DNA of 64,000 nucleotides from an uncultured Bacteroidales bacterium (GTDB lineage: Bacteria; Bacteroidota; Bacteroidia; Bacteroidales; FEN-979). Below the pieces are notes generated by a model, which searched no databases, was not told where the DNA came from, and saw only the letters and a list, made by a program, of their open reading frames with translations. This document shows positions 18,423-27,819 of the stretch, piece by piece. Location of the stretch: contig CAISJJ010000250.1 of the NCBI GenBank assembly GCA_903885595.1, forward strand, positions 1 to 64,000. Direction: 5' to 3'. Numbering within the stretch: the stretch's first letter is position 1; each line of letters begins with the position of its first letter. A program made the position numbers and the translations under genes.

Positions 18423-19358
18423 TTAATTTGTCAGAAAGCGCTCTGCTTCAATTGCCGCCATACACCCGGTGCCTGCTGCGGTTATTGCCTGGCGGTAATG
18501 ATGATCCTGAACGTCGCCTGCTGCATATATACCAGGAACGCTGGTTTGTGTGGTTCCCGGTTTTGTAATAACGTAATATTGGTCATCTAACTCAAGCTTG
18601 CCGACAAACATTTCAGTATTGGGTTTATGGCCGATGGCCACGAAGAATCCCGTCACCTGTAAGTCTCTGGACTCGCCGGTTTTAACATTGCGAACGCGAA
18701 CCCCGGTAACGCCGCTTTCATCACCCAGGACATTCTCCGGGGCTGCGTTCCATACCATTTCAATATTTGGTGTATTAAGAACCTTATGCTGCATGGCTTT
18801 TGAAGCGCGCAGTTCATCACGGCGGTGGATCATATAGACTTTTTTGCAGAGTTTTGCAAGATAAGTAGCCTCCTCAGCAGCAGTATCGCCTCCACCAACG
18901 ATGGCCACATCCTGACCCCGGTAAAAGAATCCATCACATGTTGCACAACCTGAAACGCCCATGCCCATGAATTTCTTCTCCGATTCCATTCCCAACCATT
19001 TGGCGGATGCTCCGGTTGCGATAATCACGGTTTCTGCAACAATGGTTTTACCATCATCCGCCCTGACAATAAATGGCCGGTTGGAAAAATCGACTTCTGT
19101 AACAACACCGAACCTAACCTGAGTTCCAAACCGTTCGGCTTGTTGCTTGAATTCTTCCATCATTACCGGTCCGGTTATTCCTTTGGGATACCCTGGAAAA
19201 TTATCAACCTCGGTTGTAATGGTTAATTGTCCTCCCGGTTGCATTCCCTGGTACATCACGGGTTTAAGATCTGCCCTGGCAGCATAAATAGCTGCTGTAT
19301 ATCCGGCCGGACCTGATCCAATGATCAGGCAGCGGACATTTTCCTTATTTTCGTTCAT
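18423..19358 (-). CDS. trxB: Thioredoxin-disulfide reductase
   Basis: From the ATG at 19358 the enzyme has 311 residues; the track's 14 extra N-terminal codons are outside the family. It is a flavoprotein that passes electrons from NADPH to thioredoxin in the cytoplasm. FAD-binding GSGPAGYTAAIYAARA is at the N-terminus, the redox pair is in CATCDG, the NADPH-binding GGGDTAAEEATYLA follows, and the C-terminal GIYAAGDVQDHHYRQAITAAGTGCMAA closes the FAD site. It lies upstream of purL on the same strand, but a repeat array separates them. Confidence 0.95.
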   Translation of the reverse strand: MNENKENVRCLIIGSGPAGYTAAIYAARADLKPVMYQGMQPGGQLTITTEVDNFPGYPKGITGPVMMEEFKQQAERFGTQVRFGVVTEVDFSNRPFIVRADDGKTIVAETVIIATGASAKWLGMESEKKFMGMGVSGCATCDGFFYRGQDVAIVGGGDTAAEEATYLAKLCKKVYMIHRRDELRASKAMQHKVLNTPNIEMVWNAAPENVLGDESGVTGVRVRNVKTGESRDLQVTGFFVAIGHKPNTEMFVGKLELDDQYYVITKPGTTQTSVPGIYAAGDVQDHHYRQAITAAGTGCMAAIEAERFLTN

Positions 19359-19376
19359 AAAATTTATTTTGAACCA

Positions 19377-19384
19377 CAAAAATA
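19377..19384 (-). promoter_or_regulatory. Bacteroidota -7 element for trxB
   Basis: On the minus strand TATTTTTG fits TAnnTTTG and lies about 19 bases before the trxB ATG, which implies a short leader. The -33 box is not clear. Confidence 0.45.
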
Positions 19385-19427
19385 GAAAAAAATGGCACAT
19401 CCCCGGAATTTGAATTTGAAATGAAGG

Positions 19428-19457
19428 TTGGATGGATCAAAATTTTACTTAAGTTTG
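19428..19457 (+). promoter_or_regulatory. Promoter of the tRNA-Pro gene
   Basis: TTG at 19428-19430 and TAAGTTTG at 19450-19457 are 19 bases apart, a good match to the Bacteroidota -33/-7 pattern. The mature tRNA begins 34 bases after the -7 box. Confidence 0.7.
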
Positions 19458-19491
19458 CAGCCTCAAATCCGGGAATGATTCCGGAATCAAT

Positions 19492-19565
19492 CGGGGTGTG
19501 GCGCAGTTGGCTAGCGTACTTGCATGGGGTGCAAGGGGTCGGAAGTTCGAGTCTTCTCACCCCGA
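19492..19565 (+). tRNA. tRNA-Pro (anticodon GGG)
   Basis: A 74-nt cloverleaf can be folded by hand: acceptor CGGGGTG with CACCCCG, D stem GCGC/GCGT, anticodon stem CTTGC/GCAAG around loop ATGGGGT (anticodon GGG), T stem GGAAG/CTTCT with loop TTCGAGT, and discriminator A. The C1-G72 pair is a bacterial tRNA-Pro trait. CCA is not encoded. It has its own promoter and terminator. Confidence 0.96.
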
Positions 19566-19576
19566 CTTAGAAAGAC

Positions 19577-19617
19577 AAGGGTTTCAGACTATTCAGGTTT
19601 GAGACCCTTTTCTCTTT
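19577..19617 (+). terminator. Rho-independent terminator of tRNA-Pro
   Basis: AAGGGTTTCA at 19577-19586 pairs with TGAGACCCTT at 19600-19609 (10 bp, one G-U), and the right arm runs into a T-rich stretch. It lies 11 bases after the tRNA. Confidence 0.85.
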
Positions 19618-19653
19618 ATACAAACACTTTACAAACAAAATGTGATTTTCCCT

Positions 19654-20817
19654 CTAATGGCGATTGGATCCATTTGCTTTGACAAACAGAATATCAGTAT
19701 TCAATTTTCTGTCGGTAACTTCTCCCGCAATGATAATATCTTTATCCCTGTTTAAAATCATTGTGTTGCAGGTTTCGTTTAAACCCCCTCCGACCATTTG
19801 CCTCCATTCCATTTTCCCTTTTTGGTTCATTTTCATGATAAAGATAGCAGAAGAATTCTTTTCAAAATTATATAAAGTTCCTCCTATAAAAAAACCCTCT
19901 CCATCACTCGAAACAATGGAAGTTTTTCCAACACAGCCATCCATCTTCAAATCTTCCTGCCAGTTTAATTTTCCTCCGGATGAGATCTGTGCAAACATCA
20001 GATAATTCCTGCAAATTTTTTCTTTCTTGGATATCCCTGAAACAATAATATTCCCCTTGTTGTCCTCAATGGCATCGAAACCTACTTGACAATGAGGTGA
20101 TTCAATTACTTTTTTCCAGATCGTATTTCCATTCCCGTCCATTTTCACCAACGATAAATTTTTAGTCATTTTCTTGCAGTTGCCACAGGTCCCAACCAAA
20201 AGGATGGCATGATCCTTTAATGCGATCAGGTGGTAAGCCTCGGCAGGCTGGGCATCACCGATCGTTTTGGACCAAACCAACCCGCCATTGCCATCAAACC
20301 TGACAACCAGCATTTTGTCACCACCATTACCGGTGGAACTGCTGTTCCCGGCAACGATTATAGAATTATCTTTCAGTGATAATAACTTATACCCTGTCTC
20401 CCCGCTGGTATCACCATGTAATTTTTCCCAAAGCAAATCGCCATCCTGACTAATCCTGCATAGAAAAAGATCAAACGAACTGCTGTTGTTAGCTTGTTCC
20501 CTTCCGGTCAAAACATAGGTATGGTCAGATGATTCTTCAACATCAAATATTTCAAGCCATCTTGATGAATTGATTCCAAGTTCCTTCTTCCAAATTATCT
20601 GTCCATTCTCATCCACTTTAAGAATGAGTCCTTTCATGATTGCCTCCCCGGCAGACACCGTCTGACCGGCGAGCAAATAATTTCCATCCGTGGTTTGAAT
20701 AATAGCATTTACCTTATCCATAAACCTGTTATCATGGATCGTTCTATAAATTTCCTGTCCCGAAACAGAATTCATAAATACCATGATCAAGACTGAAAAA
20801 ATGATGTTTGCTTTCAT
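19654..20817 (-). CDS. Secreted beta-propeller-like repeat protein
   Basis: From the ATG at 20817 the protein has 387 residues. The N-terminus MKANIIFSVLIMVFMNSVSGQ is a signal peptide. The rest is built of repeats of about 50-55 residues with the pattern of a GNYLLAGQT-like strand, then KVDENGQIIWKKELG. This recurs as MDGNGNTIWKKV, RFDGNGGLVWSKTIG and KMNQKGKMEWRQMVGG, which fits a six- or seven-bladed propeller. No T9SS sorting tail is visible (it ends ILFVKANGSNRH). The function is unknown; such proteins are usually exported and may bind polymers or other surface proteins. Confidence 0.85.
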   Translation of the reverse strand: MKANIIFSVLIMVFMNSVSGQEIYRTIHDNRFMDKVNAIIQTTDGNYLLAGQTVSAGEAIMKGLILKVDENGQIIWKKELGINSSRWLEIFDVEESSDHTYVLTGREQANNSSSFDLFLCRISQDGDLLWEKLHGDTSGETGYKLLSLKDNSIIVAGNSSSTGNGGDKMLVVRFDGNGGLVWSKTIGDAQPAEAYHLIALKDHAILLVGTCGNCKKMTKNLSLVKMDGNGNTIWKKVIESPHCQVGFDAIEDNKGNIIVSGISKKEKICRNYLMFAQISSGGKLNWQEDLKMDGCVGKTSIVSSDGEGFFIGGTLYNFEKNSSAIFIMKMNQKGKMEWRQMVGGGLNETCNTMILNRDKDIIIAGEVTDRKLNTDILFVKANGSNRH

Positions 20818-21008
20818 AAAACACATTTTAAGGCTTATTATGAATAAATATTGATACCATTATAATGACTCGTCAAGCATTTTAGCTGGAAGAAATATAA
20901 TGAAAAAAAAGACATTATTTTAGTATACGAAGGGTTAATTTGGCACCATTGGATTTTTCACAAGGAGACGTACCGAAAAAAAAAGGAAAGAACCCGACGA
21001 TGGCCAGT

Positions 21009-21758
21009 TCACCTTACACTGTCCATCCTATGCAAATGCATGCCGGTTAAAGGGAACTCCAATTCAGTTCCGTGATGTGAGATGCGGCAGCGATGGGCTT
21101 TTCGATCTACCGATAAAAGATTCGAACGGTTGATAATGATCGAACGGTTGATCCTGAAAAATCGTGAAGGATCGAGCAATTCTTCAACCCTGCCGATATT
21201 CATTGAAACAACAGCCTTCGTGCCGTTGATCAGGTATATTTCTGTGTAACTCCAGTCAGCCTGGCAGAACACCACTTCCATTGGGTTTATCATAATAAAT
21301 CCATGCCGCGTATTGAACCTGATCTTTTCATGCTGGCTCAGGTAGGAAAACAACCTGTCGATCTTTTCCCTGAGGCGAAGATGCCAGATATCGGTTTTGT
21401 ATCGTTGTAATGCGGCAAATAATTCATCTTTATTGATGGGTTTGAGCAGGTAATCAAAAACACCATGTTTAATAGCAGGAAGAGCATATTTATCTGATGT
21501 TGCCATTAAAATAACAGAGGGTGAAATGTATAGTCTTCTTAAATCGAAAAGACGGTTAAAACCAGATTTGTCAATCAATGCCGCATCGAGCATGATCAGA
21601 TCAGGAATAGATTCGATAAATAACCGCGAAGCCTCAGTCAGGCTTGAGATGTAGCCAAGAATATCAAACTCGGTAACCGACCGGAGGTTAATATCCAGAA
21701 TTTCCCTCGTTAAAGGATCCTCATCGATGATCAGGACGGTGATCTTTTCTGATTTCAT
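21009..21758 (-). CDS. LytTR-family response regulator
   Basis: The product has 249 residues from the ATG at 21758. The N-terminal receiver domain has the acidic cluster IDEDP at residues 11-15 and the phosphoacceptor region DLIMLDAA (Asp58), with the conserved lysine in LLKPINKDEL. The C-terminal LytTR DNA-binding domain contains VVFCQADWSYTEIYL and FFRINRSIIINRSNL. It is a transcription factor for a nearby or distant regulon. No histidine kinase gene is adjacent, so it is an orphan here. The start choice drops 12 codons of the track. Confidence 0.92.
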   Translation of the reverse strand: MKSEKITVLIIDEDPLTREILDINLRSVTEFDILGYISSLTEASRLFIESIPDLIMLDAALIDKSGFNRLFDLRRLYISPSVILMATSDKYALPAIKHGVFDYLLKPINKDELFAALQRYKTDIWHLRLREKIDRLFSYLSQHEKIRFNTRHGFIMINPMEVVFCQADWSYTEIYLINGTKAVVSMNIGRVEELLDPSRFFRINRSIIINRSNLLSVDRKAHRCRISHHGTELEFPLTGMHLHRMDSVR

Positions 21759-21873
21759 TGTCGAATGATACGGCAACATTAACCCGGAACACAAAGCTAT
21801 AAAAAAACCATGTAAAAGTCAACTGAGCTAGTGCTAATTTTACGGCTAACAATTATTACACTGCTCTTAGCTA

Positions 21874-21912
21874 TGAAAAAAAGGCTGCCCCGAAAATTAC
21901 GAAACAGCCTCT
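21874..21912 (-). terminator. Terminator-like hairpin after the T9SS cargo gene
   Basis: On the minus strand AGGCTGTTTCG pairs with CGGGGCAGCCT and is followed by seven T residues. It lies about 20 bases downstream of the stop at 21933. Confidence 0.75.
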
Positions 21913-21932
21913 TTAAAAATCAGAAATGATTA

Positions 21933-22985
21933 TTATATTTTAACTATCTTACTGATGACAACCTTTTTGTCGAAAGTGAAACGCAAATAATAAATACCAG
22001 GGGTCATTCCATTCGCTACCCCGTCAAGTTCTCCGGTGTGCAATCCCTCGGGCTGAACCTGATTCTTAACAAGTTGTAACCTATTTTTTCCCGTCATATC
22101 GTACAACTCAATCGAAACAGGGAGTTCTTTTCTCAGAAAATAGTTATAGGAAATTTGTTCACTGAATGGATTTGGGAACAGGATTACAGAAACATCCGAT
22201 TTATCTACCTGGTTTTGTGGCTCATCCACATTTGTGAGTGCATTGTTTTCGTCACGCTGTTCAAGATTTACAAATGCAGTTTTGGTTACGGTGGGCTCAA
22301 GCGTACTTGTTTGATATTCCATGGAACTAAGACTTAAAACCGGGTATCTCATTCCGGGAGCATACCATAAATATCTGACAGATTTAGAAACAGTTGATCC
22401 GCACATGTTGCGGTCTAATCCATCCCTTGTGATTTTTACACGTAAAGCATTTTTTATAACACGATCGGGGAATATCAGGGTCCCAAAAGCATCTGCACTC
22501 ACAATATAATCGCCACTGACATCAATCCGGGATACTTCCTTGTAAATGGCAATGCCTTCATAAGTATCGGAAAACTGTTCGCCAAAGGAAAACGGATATT
22601 TCATTTTTACGATCGGATCGGAATATACAAGTGTCATTTCCTTTTCAATGTTAAACAAGCCCTTTTCTTCGAAGCCATTCTCACTGAAATTATAAAAATA
22701 TTCATATCCGGTGTCATTAAGCAACAGGTTAAAGTCACTGACTCCCGACAGGTTCTTAGAAGGAACAGATTTAATTATGCTTTCAGGACTCTTACCCGTA
22801 TATTGAATTTTCGAGAAATCCCAAATCTGATTCGCACCGGCATTACCAGGATCAGTATATTGTATTTCGCGATAAACATTTACATCGCCTGATAACAAGG
22901 CATTGTTTTTATAAGTCAACGCGGTTTGTGCCCACAAACTCATCGAAATTACCAGAAGGACGGAAGAAAGTATTACCTTTTTCAT
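21933..22985 (-). CDS. Secreted protein with T9SS type A sorting domain
   Basis: A secreted protein of 350 residues with the signal peptide MKKVILSSVLLVISMSLWAQ. The C-terminal about 85 residues form the Por/T9SS sorting domain: LFPNPFSEQISYNY, IELYDMTGK and the terminal GIYYLRFTFDKKVVISKIVKI. The domain is recognised by the type IX machinery and usually removed at the cell surface. The body (residues about 30-260) is a beta-rich region with GANQIWDFSKIQ and repeated IKSVPS-like strands; I do not recognise its function. A hairpin terminator follows the stop codon. Confidence 0.9.
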   Translation of the reverse strand: MKKVILSSVLLVISMSLWAQTALTYKNNALLSGDVNVYREIQYTDPGNAGANQIWDFSKIQYTGKSPESIIKSVPSKNLSGVSDFNLLLNDTGYEYFYNFSENGFEEKGLFNIEKEMTLVYSDPIVKMKYPFSFGEQFSDTYEGIAIYKEVSRIDVSGDYIVSADAFGTLIFPDRVIKNALRVKITRDGLDRNMCGSTVSKSVRYLWYAPGMRYPVLSLSSMEYQTSTLEPTVTKTAFVNLEQRDENNALTNVDEPQNQVDKSDVSVILFPNPFSEQISYNYFLRKELPVSIELYDMTGKNRLQLVKNQVQPEGLHTGELDGVANGMTPGIYYLRFTFDKKVVISKIVKI

Positions 22986-23087
22986 AGTTTAAGATTTTTT
23001 AATTAATAATCAGCCTTTCTATTCATAGGTATCAATCATGATAGCATGAAACTGGTTTTTATGAATACCTTTAGCCTCTATTTTTTA

Positions 23088-23095
23088 CAAAAATA
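23088..23095 (-). promoter_or_regulatory. Candidate -7 element for the T9SS cargo gene
   Basis: On the minus strand TATTTTTG fits TAnnTTTG, about 100 bases upstream of the start at 22985. The distance is long and no -33 box is obvious, so this is a weak call. Confidence 0.3.
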
Positions 23096-23178
23096 CTGTT
23101 TTTTTTGTTGGATTATTTCATCATTTTGTTAAATTTTCTGCAAAAATGAATAACCGATTCATTGACAATGGCCTGAAA

Positions 23179-23206
23179 TTGTTATTCCGAAAAAATAATA
23201 TCTTTA
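23179..23206 (+). promoter_or_regulatory. Promoter candidate for nfo
   Basis: TTG at 23179-23181 and TATCTTTA at 23199-23206 are 17 bases apart. The -7 box deviates from TAnnTTTG at the last base. It lies 27 bases before the nfo ATG. Confidence 0.45.
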
Positions 23207-23232
23207 CACGCGATTAATAAACAGGAAAAATC

Positions 23233-24069
23233 ATGAAGTATATCGGAGCTCATGTGAGCGCTTCGGGTGGCGTTGAAAACGCACCTGTCAATGCGCATGA
23301 CATCGGGGCAAAGGCATTTGCGCTCTTTACCCGAAATCAGAGACAATGGAAATCATCACCGCTCACCAAAAGCAGTATTCAGCGGTTCAAAGAGAATTGC
23401 GAAAAATTTGGGTTTGAGGCAAGGCATATCCTGCCGCACGACAGCTACCTGATCAACCTGGGCCATCCTGAACAGGAAGGTCTTGACAAATCGCGTGAAG
23501 CTTTTCTGGATGAAATGACCCGTTGCGAACAACTGGGCCTCGACCGGCTTAATTTCCACCCTGGCGGGTCATTGGGAAAAATCAGTGATGAAGCGTGTTT
23601 GGAACGTATTGCCGAATCAATCAATACTACCCTGGATAAAACCCATGGTGTTATTGCTGTAATTGAGAATACGGCAGGACAAGGCACAAACCTGGGTTTT
23701 AAATTTGAACAAATCAGGTGCATCATTGATCTTGTAGAAGACAAATCACGGGTTGGCGTTTGTATCGACACATGTCATTCCTTTGCTGCGGGTTACGATC
23801 TGACTTCGGATGCCGCATTTAATGAGACGTTCAGGCATTTCGACGAGACCATCGGTTTTCAATATCTGAAGGCAATGCATATCAACGATTCGAAAAAAGG
23901 TTTGGGAAGCCGGGTCGACCGGCATGACAGCCTGGGGAAAGGAACCCTGGGGCTGGAAGTTTTCAGGCGGCTGATGCACGATCCCAGGTTCGATGACATC
24001 CCACTCATCCTGGAGACACCGGATGAAACAATCTGGAAAGAAGAAATACAGCTTTTATACAGTCTTTAG
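23233..24069 (+). CDS. nfo: Deoxyribonuclease IV (endonuclease IV)
   Basis: A metal-dependent AP endonuclease of 278 residues, the family's usual length, which cuts DNA 5' to abasic sites in base excision repair. The TIM-barrel zinc ligands lie in [60 protein letters not shown] and the terminal LILETPDE. All are present, so the enzyme should be active. The gene is convergent with the SDR gene and overlaps its end by 15 bases. Confidence 0.95.
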   Translation: MKYIGAHVSASGGVENAPVNAHDIGAKAFALFTRNQRQWKSSPLTKSSIQRFKENCEKFGFEARHILPHDSYLINLGHPEQEGLDKSREAFLDEMTRCEQLGLDRLNFHPGGSLGKISDEACLERIAESINTTLDKTHGVIAVIENTAGQGTNLGFKFEQIRCIIDLVEDKSRVGVCIDTCHSFAAGYDLTSDAAFNETFRHFDETIGFQYLKAMHINDSKKGLGSRVDRHDSLGKGTLGLEVFRRLMHDPRFDDIPLILETPDETIWKEEIQLLYSL

Positions 24070-25164
24070 ACTATTCATCAGCTCGTCTGATAATTTCCAG
24101 AGTTTTTTACCATTTTCCGGGTTTGATGCCTGTTCATCTATCTCTTTCCTGCTCATCAGGAATATATAATCGAATGATTTTCCTTCAAAATCATTCGAAG
24201 CAGCAAGATAAACCACCGGAACAGCAGCTTTGGCCGGCGATTTGAAGAAAACACCAAATACCAGTTTCAACAGCGGTATGAAAATCTTCGGGGCTTCACG
24301 TGCTATGTTCGAATTAACAGGTCCGGGGCACATAGAAAAAACCGAGCAGGTTGTGATTCCATCCGGATTCATCCTGCGCGACAATTCGTAAGAAAAAGTA
24401 GTCAGCAAAAGCTTATAATAACCATACAATTCAATCGATTTACCAATACTATAATCTTTATAGATACCGAAATCATTCCACTGAAAATTTTCCGGATTCC
24501 GGTGACTTTCAGAAGCTACGAATATGATTCTGGGGATTTTTGATTTTCGATTGGCACTGCCCTGATCCGCTTCGTTTCGGTTTTCGGTTATCGTTTTTGA
24601 TGGTTGAATAGTAGTTTTAGGGTTTGACTGGTTGCCTGAATGATCGATCACAGGCATTCCTGAGAAAATCCCAAAACATTCATTTTCAATAAGCAGGTTC
24701 ACAAAGATAAATTTCGAGAAATAGTTTACCATAAACATCTCTTCAAGTCCCTGCCTGGTTTTCCGGCTTTGTTTCGGAACAATCCCGGCATTGCATACCA
24801 GGACATCAATTGGAGTGTATTTGGCTTTGATTTCGGTAACAAGATTATGGATACTGACAGTATCCGAGAAATCAACATGCAGCATGTGAATGTCCTTGTT
24901 CCCAGAAATTTTCTTTACCTTTTCTCCCTGACCGGGAATACCGCTTCTGCATGCCATGATAACCCTGGCTCCCCGCCTGGCCAGGTCAGTAGCAACAGCA
25001 AATCCAAGGCCTGAACTTGCCCCATCGACCAGGACGGTCTTCCCGTCTAAGCGGTCTGAGAGTTTAAGTGTTCCGGCAGGTATTTGTTTGCGAAATAGGT
25101 CAGCAATACCTGTCAGGGTGGCGGTTACCGGATTATCATATTTCCTATGCTTGTTGATTGCCAT
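24055..25164 (-). CDS. SDR family oxidoreductase (accessory cluster)
   Basis: From the ATG at 25164 the protein has 369 residues; the track's longer N-terminus lies inside the upstream gene. The core is a short-chain dehydrogenase: [27 protein letters not shown] and a [11 protein letters not shown] segment that provides Tyr-x-x-x-Lys; the serine in [10 protein letters not shown] is placed as in the retinol dehydrogenase-like group. About 40 residues near 171-208 ([20 protein letters not shown]) are low-complexity and seem inserted between the NAG strand and the catalytic strand. The start overlaps the sulfotransferase end by 20 bases. The substrate is unknown. Confidence 0.85.
   Translation of the reverse strand: MAINKHRKYDNPVTATLTGIADLFRKQIPAGTLKLSDRLDGKTVLVDGASSGLGFAVATDLARRGARVIMACRSGIPGQGEKVKKISGNKDIHMLHVDFSDTVSIHNLVTEIKAKYTPIDVLVCNAGIVPKQSRKTRQGLEEMFMVNYFSKFIFVNLLIENECFGIFSGMPVIDHSGNQSNPKTTIQPSKTITENRNEADQGSANRKSKIPRIIFVASESHRNPENFQWNDFGIYKDYSIGKSIELYGYYKLLLTTFSYELSRRMNPDGITTCSVFSMCPGPVNSNIAREAPKIFIPLLKLVFGVFFKSPAKAAVPVVYLAASNDFEGKSFDYIFLMSRKEIDEQASNPENGKKLWKLSDELMNSLKTV
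24535..24630. repeat. Low-complexity 7-8 bp repeat-like segment inside the SDR gene
   Basis: Degenerate units such as tttttga, ttttcga and ttttcggttatcg lie in the frame and encode the [21 protein letters not shown] stretch. Periodicity is weaker than in other arrays. Confidence 0.5.
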
Positions 25165-26512
25165 ACAGTTCTGATATAAAAAGCTGATAATGTGTTGTAT
25201 GCTTGTCGATATCCGCCTCACTGAGCCCGAAATCAGCCAGTGAATACCTGTGTTCTCCATGCTTTTGGTGCGGATGATCCAATTCATGCTGCCGAAAGCG
25301 TTCGGTAAGCGCGGGAGTTAGTCCCCCGTTCAACTGGTATATTTTCGAAAGTTCACTGATTGAATCGGTGACAAAGTCTTTATAATAGATATCGGTGAAT
25401 TTCAAATTGTTGTTGCCATTCAGCCTATAATCAAGCGCTTTGTCAAGCATATACCCGGTTTTGCGCACCCAGTGATCAGCGACCTGGGTTACATCGACAT
25501 GATTGCTGAATATCATACGATTATAGGTGACCATGCTCAAAAATGAAGGAACGGATTCATAAATTTTCCGATGAGGCCACAGAAAATGAACTTTCCCGAA
25601 GTGTTTCTCGATGAGATCGGGAAATTCAAGATGATGTGGTGTTTTCAGCACCCATCGCTTTGCCGGCTTAATGCATTGCAGGAATTTTAATAACTTGGCT
25701 GCATACGCGTATGCATCAGACTGATCTGTGTGTTCCAGCCAATCTGAATAGGACGGGACATGCATCATCGATTCGGGTGTCGTACTGAGGAAGCTGATGT
25801 CAAGCATCAGGATGTCCTCTTCCGGTTGCATGGCATCAATGGGATGAATGGCAAAAAACCCGGGCGACATGAACTTCAGGGCTTTAACAGAAGTATTTGC
25901 GATGGCAATACGTTTGTCCTTTGGACTTGGATAAAATGGAAGGGGTTGGTGGATGGGTGAATGGGTGAAAGGGTTAGCCGTTGACTGAGTACCATCATGG
26001 GTTGTATGATCTTGAATTAGTGACAGATCGTATAAATCCAGGTTGATCGGAACCGGGTTTATCACCTCCCAGCTTGGGATCACACGATGGTCGGGATCTT
26101 CGGCAAGGAGGCGCTGCATTTTTGTGGTGCCTGTTCGTTGCAGGCCGACAATGATCCATGCAGGATAAATCTCCTGGTCAAGAATCTGTGGGTATTTGTT
26201 AAAAAAATATTCAGCGCGCAAACGAATACTCAATAAGCTGACAAAACGCTGCCAGGTTATGAATCGCCCGATCGGATGGAGGTTAGCCTCTTCGTTCACT
26301 GCCTGCAGCAACCTTTCAAGGGGTTCATCATGAAAATCATTTCCAAAATTATCCAACCCGGTAATTCTCCTGGCAGATCTGATAAGGTCATCCTTATCAA
26401 GCCTGATTTTAGTCCCTAATGAATAAGTTCCTTGCCAGCATTGATTGATTCCTCTGAACCAAAACGGACTTTTACGGAAGTTTTGTTGCACTGCAGGCTG
26501 TTTTTCAATCAT
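25145..26512 (-). CDS. Sulfotransferase family protein
   Basis: A sulfotransferase of the Sulfotransfer_3 type, 455 residues. It would transfer sulfate from PAPS to a hydroxyl group. The PAPS-binding 5' loop is AWIIVGLQRTGTTKMQRLLAEDP, and the 3'-phosphate region appears later as KRWVLKTPHHLEFPDLIEKHF and FLWPHRKIYESVPSF. The N-terminal part (DKDDLIRSARRITGLDNFG) matches the long form of the family that I know from mycobacteria and sphingomonads. Residues about 167-190 (HDGTQSTANPFTHSPIHQPLP) come from an 8-bp repeat. No PAPS synthesis genes are nearby. Confidence 0.9.
   Translation of the reverse strand: MIEKQPAVQQNFRKSPFWFRGINQCWQGTYSLGTKIRLDKDDLIRSARRITGLDNFGNDFHDEPLERLLQAVNEEANLHPIGRFITWQRFVSLLSIRLRAEYFFNKYPQILDQEIYPAWIIVGLQRTGTTKMQRLLAEDPDHRVIPSWEVINPVPINLDLYDLSLIQDHTTHDGTQSTANPFTHSPIHQPLPFYPSPKDKRIAIANTSVKALKFMSPGFFAIHPIDAMQPEEDILMLDISFLSTTPESMMHVPSYSDWLEHTDQSDAYAYAAKLLKFLQCIKPAKRWVLKTPHHLEFPDLIEKHFGKVHFLWPHRKIYESVPSFLSMVTYNRMIFSNHVDVTQVADHWVRKTGYMLDKALDYRLNGNNNLKFTDIYYKDFVTDSISELSKIYQLNGGLTPALTERFRQHELDHPHQKHGEHRYSLADFGLSEADIDKHTTHYQLFISELYGNQQA
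25948..25978. repeat. 8-bp array (gggtgaat) inside the sulfotransferase gene
   Basis: Octamers gggtgaat and gggtgaaa with degenerate neighbours lie in frame and encode ANPFTHSPIHQPLPF. This stretch is not expected in the family. Confidence 0.65.
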
Positions 26513-26622
26513 GATCTTTTCCCTTCATCAACTCCTCATTTAAATCGAATCATCTGAAATTTCGAATGTGGTTTATTTCTCTTATTGAGCCAGTCATACC
26601 AGTTAAAAGCAAAACCTTTCGT

Positions 26623-27819
26623 CTATTTATCAATTTTGTAATTCTGGTTGTTAATTTTAACAATGCGGCAGGCCGGTTCAACCTGTTCCGCACCATCAGC
26701 CAGCCGGTACCAGCGCCACAACATGGTACCTTCAGCATGGCCACAGGTGTTGATCCAGTTAGGCAGTGCCGGAACCTGGTGCGCCACGATGACCCGCACC
26801 GATCCATCCGGTTCATAATGTGCAGAGGCCTTATTGATACATATGGTGAAATACCTGTAATCGAGCGACTCCATCCAGTAATTGTTCAGCTGGAAATTCC
26901 ATGAATCACAATCAGGAGGTTTCACTTCGATCACCAGGGTTTCATCTGGTGCCAGCCGCCAATGACTGTGGTAATATATGATGCGGCCATCGCCTCCGGC
27001 TGCATTTGAAACTTCCGGATCGAACAGCGGCAGCCTGTTTGTATGCTTCTGGTATCCTTTCGCCCATTTTGCAAACATTAACGATGCCCCGGCAACAAAC
27101 ATCGAGGCTGTTTTCAGGCCCTCATCTATCATGGCAGGAGTAACCGGATCAGGGGCAATTCGTCCATCAAGATTTTCAATGGATACTTCTGCGGCAGTTT
27201 CCGTAAACCGGTTTAAAAAGGTTTGTCGGACCATCACCATGCTTGTATCATCTTCAGTTTTCAACCAGTTTTTCCCCCGGGGAGATTTACTCAGGATGAT
27301 TTCAAAACTTCCGTCAGGCTCCAGTTTGAGCCCTGAATGCTCAAGGGAGCCGCATGGAGCCATTCCTCCAGTGGTTCCGTAATTTCCGTTTTGTGTAAAA
27401 AAACCGAGATAATGAACGGTATTTCTTCTGCCGGTCAGGCGATAATCGTATTTTCCAATGATCTGGGCATTAAAATAATAGTTATCCGGATTATCTGCTC
27501 CCAGTTTGACTGTTTCATGCGCCATCCGGCGAAGAACAGGGAATGCGGGGTCGCTGTATTCCACAAATGCCTCCAGTCCTCCACGCGTAAGCCGTGTAAG
27601 ATAACGCAGCCCTTCGGCCTGGTTAAACGCATCACGCGGGGTGCCAGGGTACATGAGTGAAGCGCCGGCCAATTTCAGGTTATCACAGAACTCCTCCCAT
27701 GCTTTCCCTGATTTAACCCTTTCTTCATGGATATCGGTTTCGGTTTTCCCCCGAAGTTTTAATCCGGTCAACCGGATGAATTTTAACATTCCTAAAAAGA
27801 AAAAAAGCAGGTTCCTCAT
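26623..27819 (-). CDS. DUF1214 domain protein
   Basis: The product has 398 residues. The C-terminal region is a clear DUF1214 domain: LVIEVKPPDCDSWNFQLNNYWMESLDYRY, then PDGSVRVIVAHQVPALPNWINTCGHAEGT. The N-terminal about 30 residues contain a short hydrophobic stretch (LLFFFLGMLKFIRLTGLKL) that may anchor the protein. The domain's biochemical role is unknown. It is the first gene of the minus-strand group, with the sulfotransferase 110 bases downstream, and it is divergent from an SDR gene. The context suggests a role in a lipid- or steroid-like tailoring pathway, an inference only. Confidence 0.87.
   Translation of the reverse strand: MRNLLFFFLGMLKFIRLTGLKLRGKTETDIHEERVKSGKAWEEFCDNLKLAGASLMYPGTPRDAFNQAEGLRYLTRLTRGGLEAFVEYSDPAFPVLRRMAHETVKLGADNPDNYYFNAQIIGKYDYRLTGRRNTVHYLGFFTQNGNYGTTGGMAPCGSLEHSGLKLEPDGSFEIILSKSPRGKNWLKTEDDTSMVMVRQTFLNRFTETAAEVSIENLDGRIAPDPVTPAMIDEGLKTASMFVAGASLMFAKWAKGYQKHTNRLPLFDPEVSNAAGGDGRIIYYHSHWRLAPDETLVIEVKPPDCDSWNFQLNNYWMESLDYRYFTICINKASAHYEPDGSVRVIVAHQVPALPNWINTCGHAEGTMLWRWYRLADGAEQVEPACRIVKINNQNYKIDK

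Noticed and set aside
26566-26904. 112-codon plus-strand ORF between DUF1214 and the sulfotransferase
   Set aside because: Most of it is antisense to the DUF1214 gene and no motif or promoter supports it.
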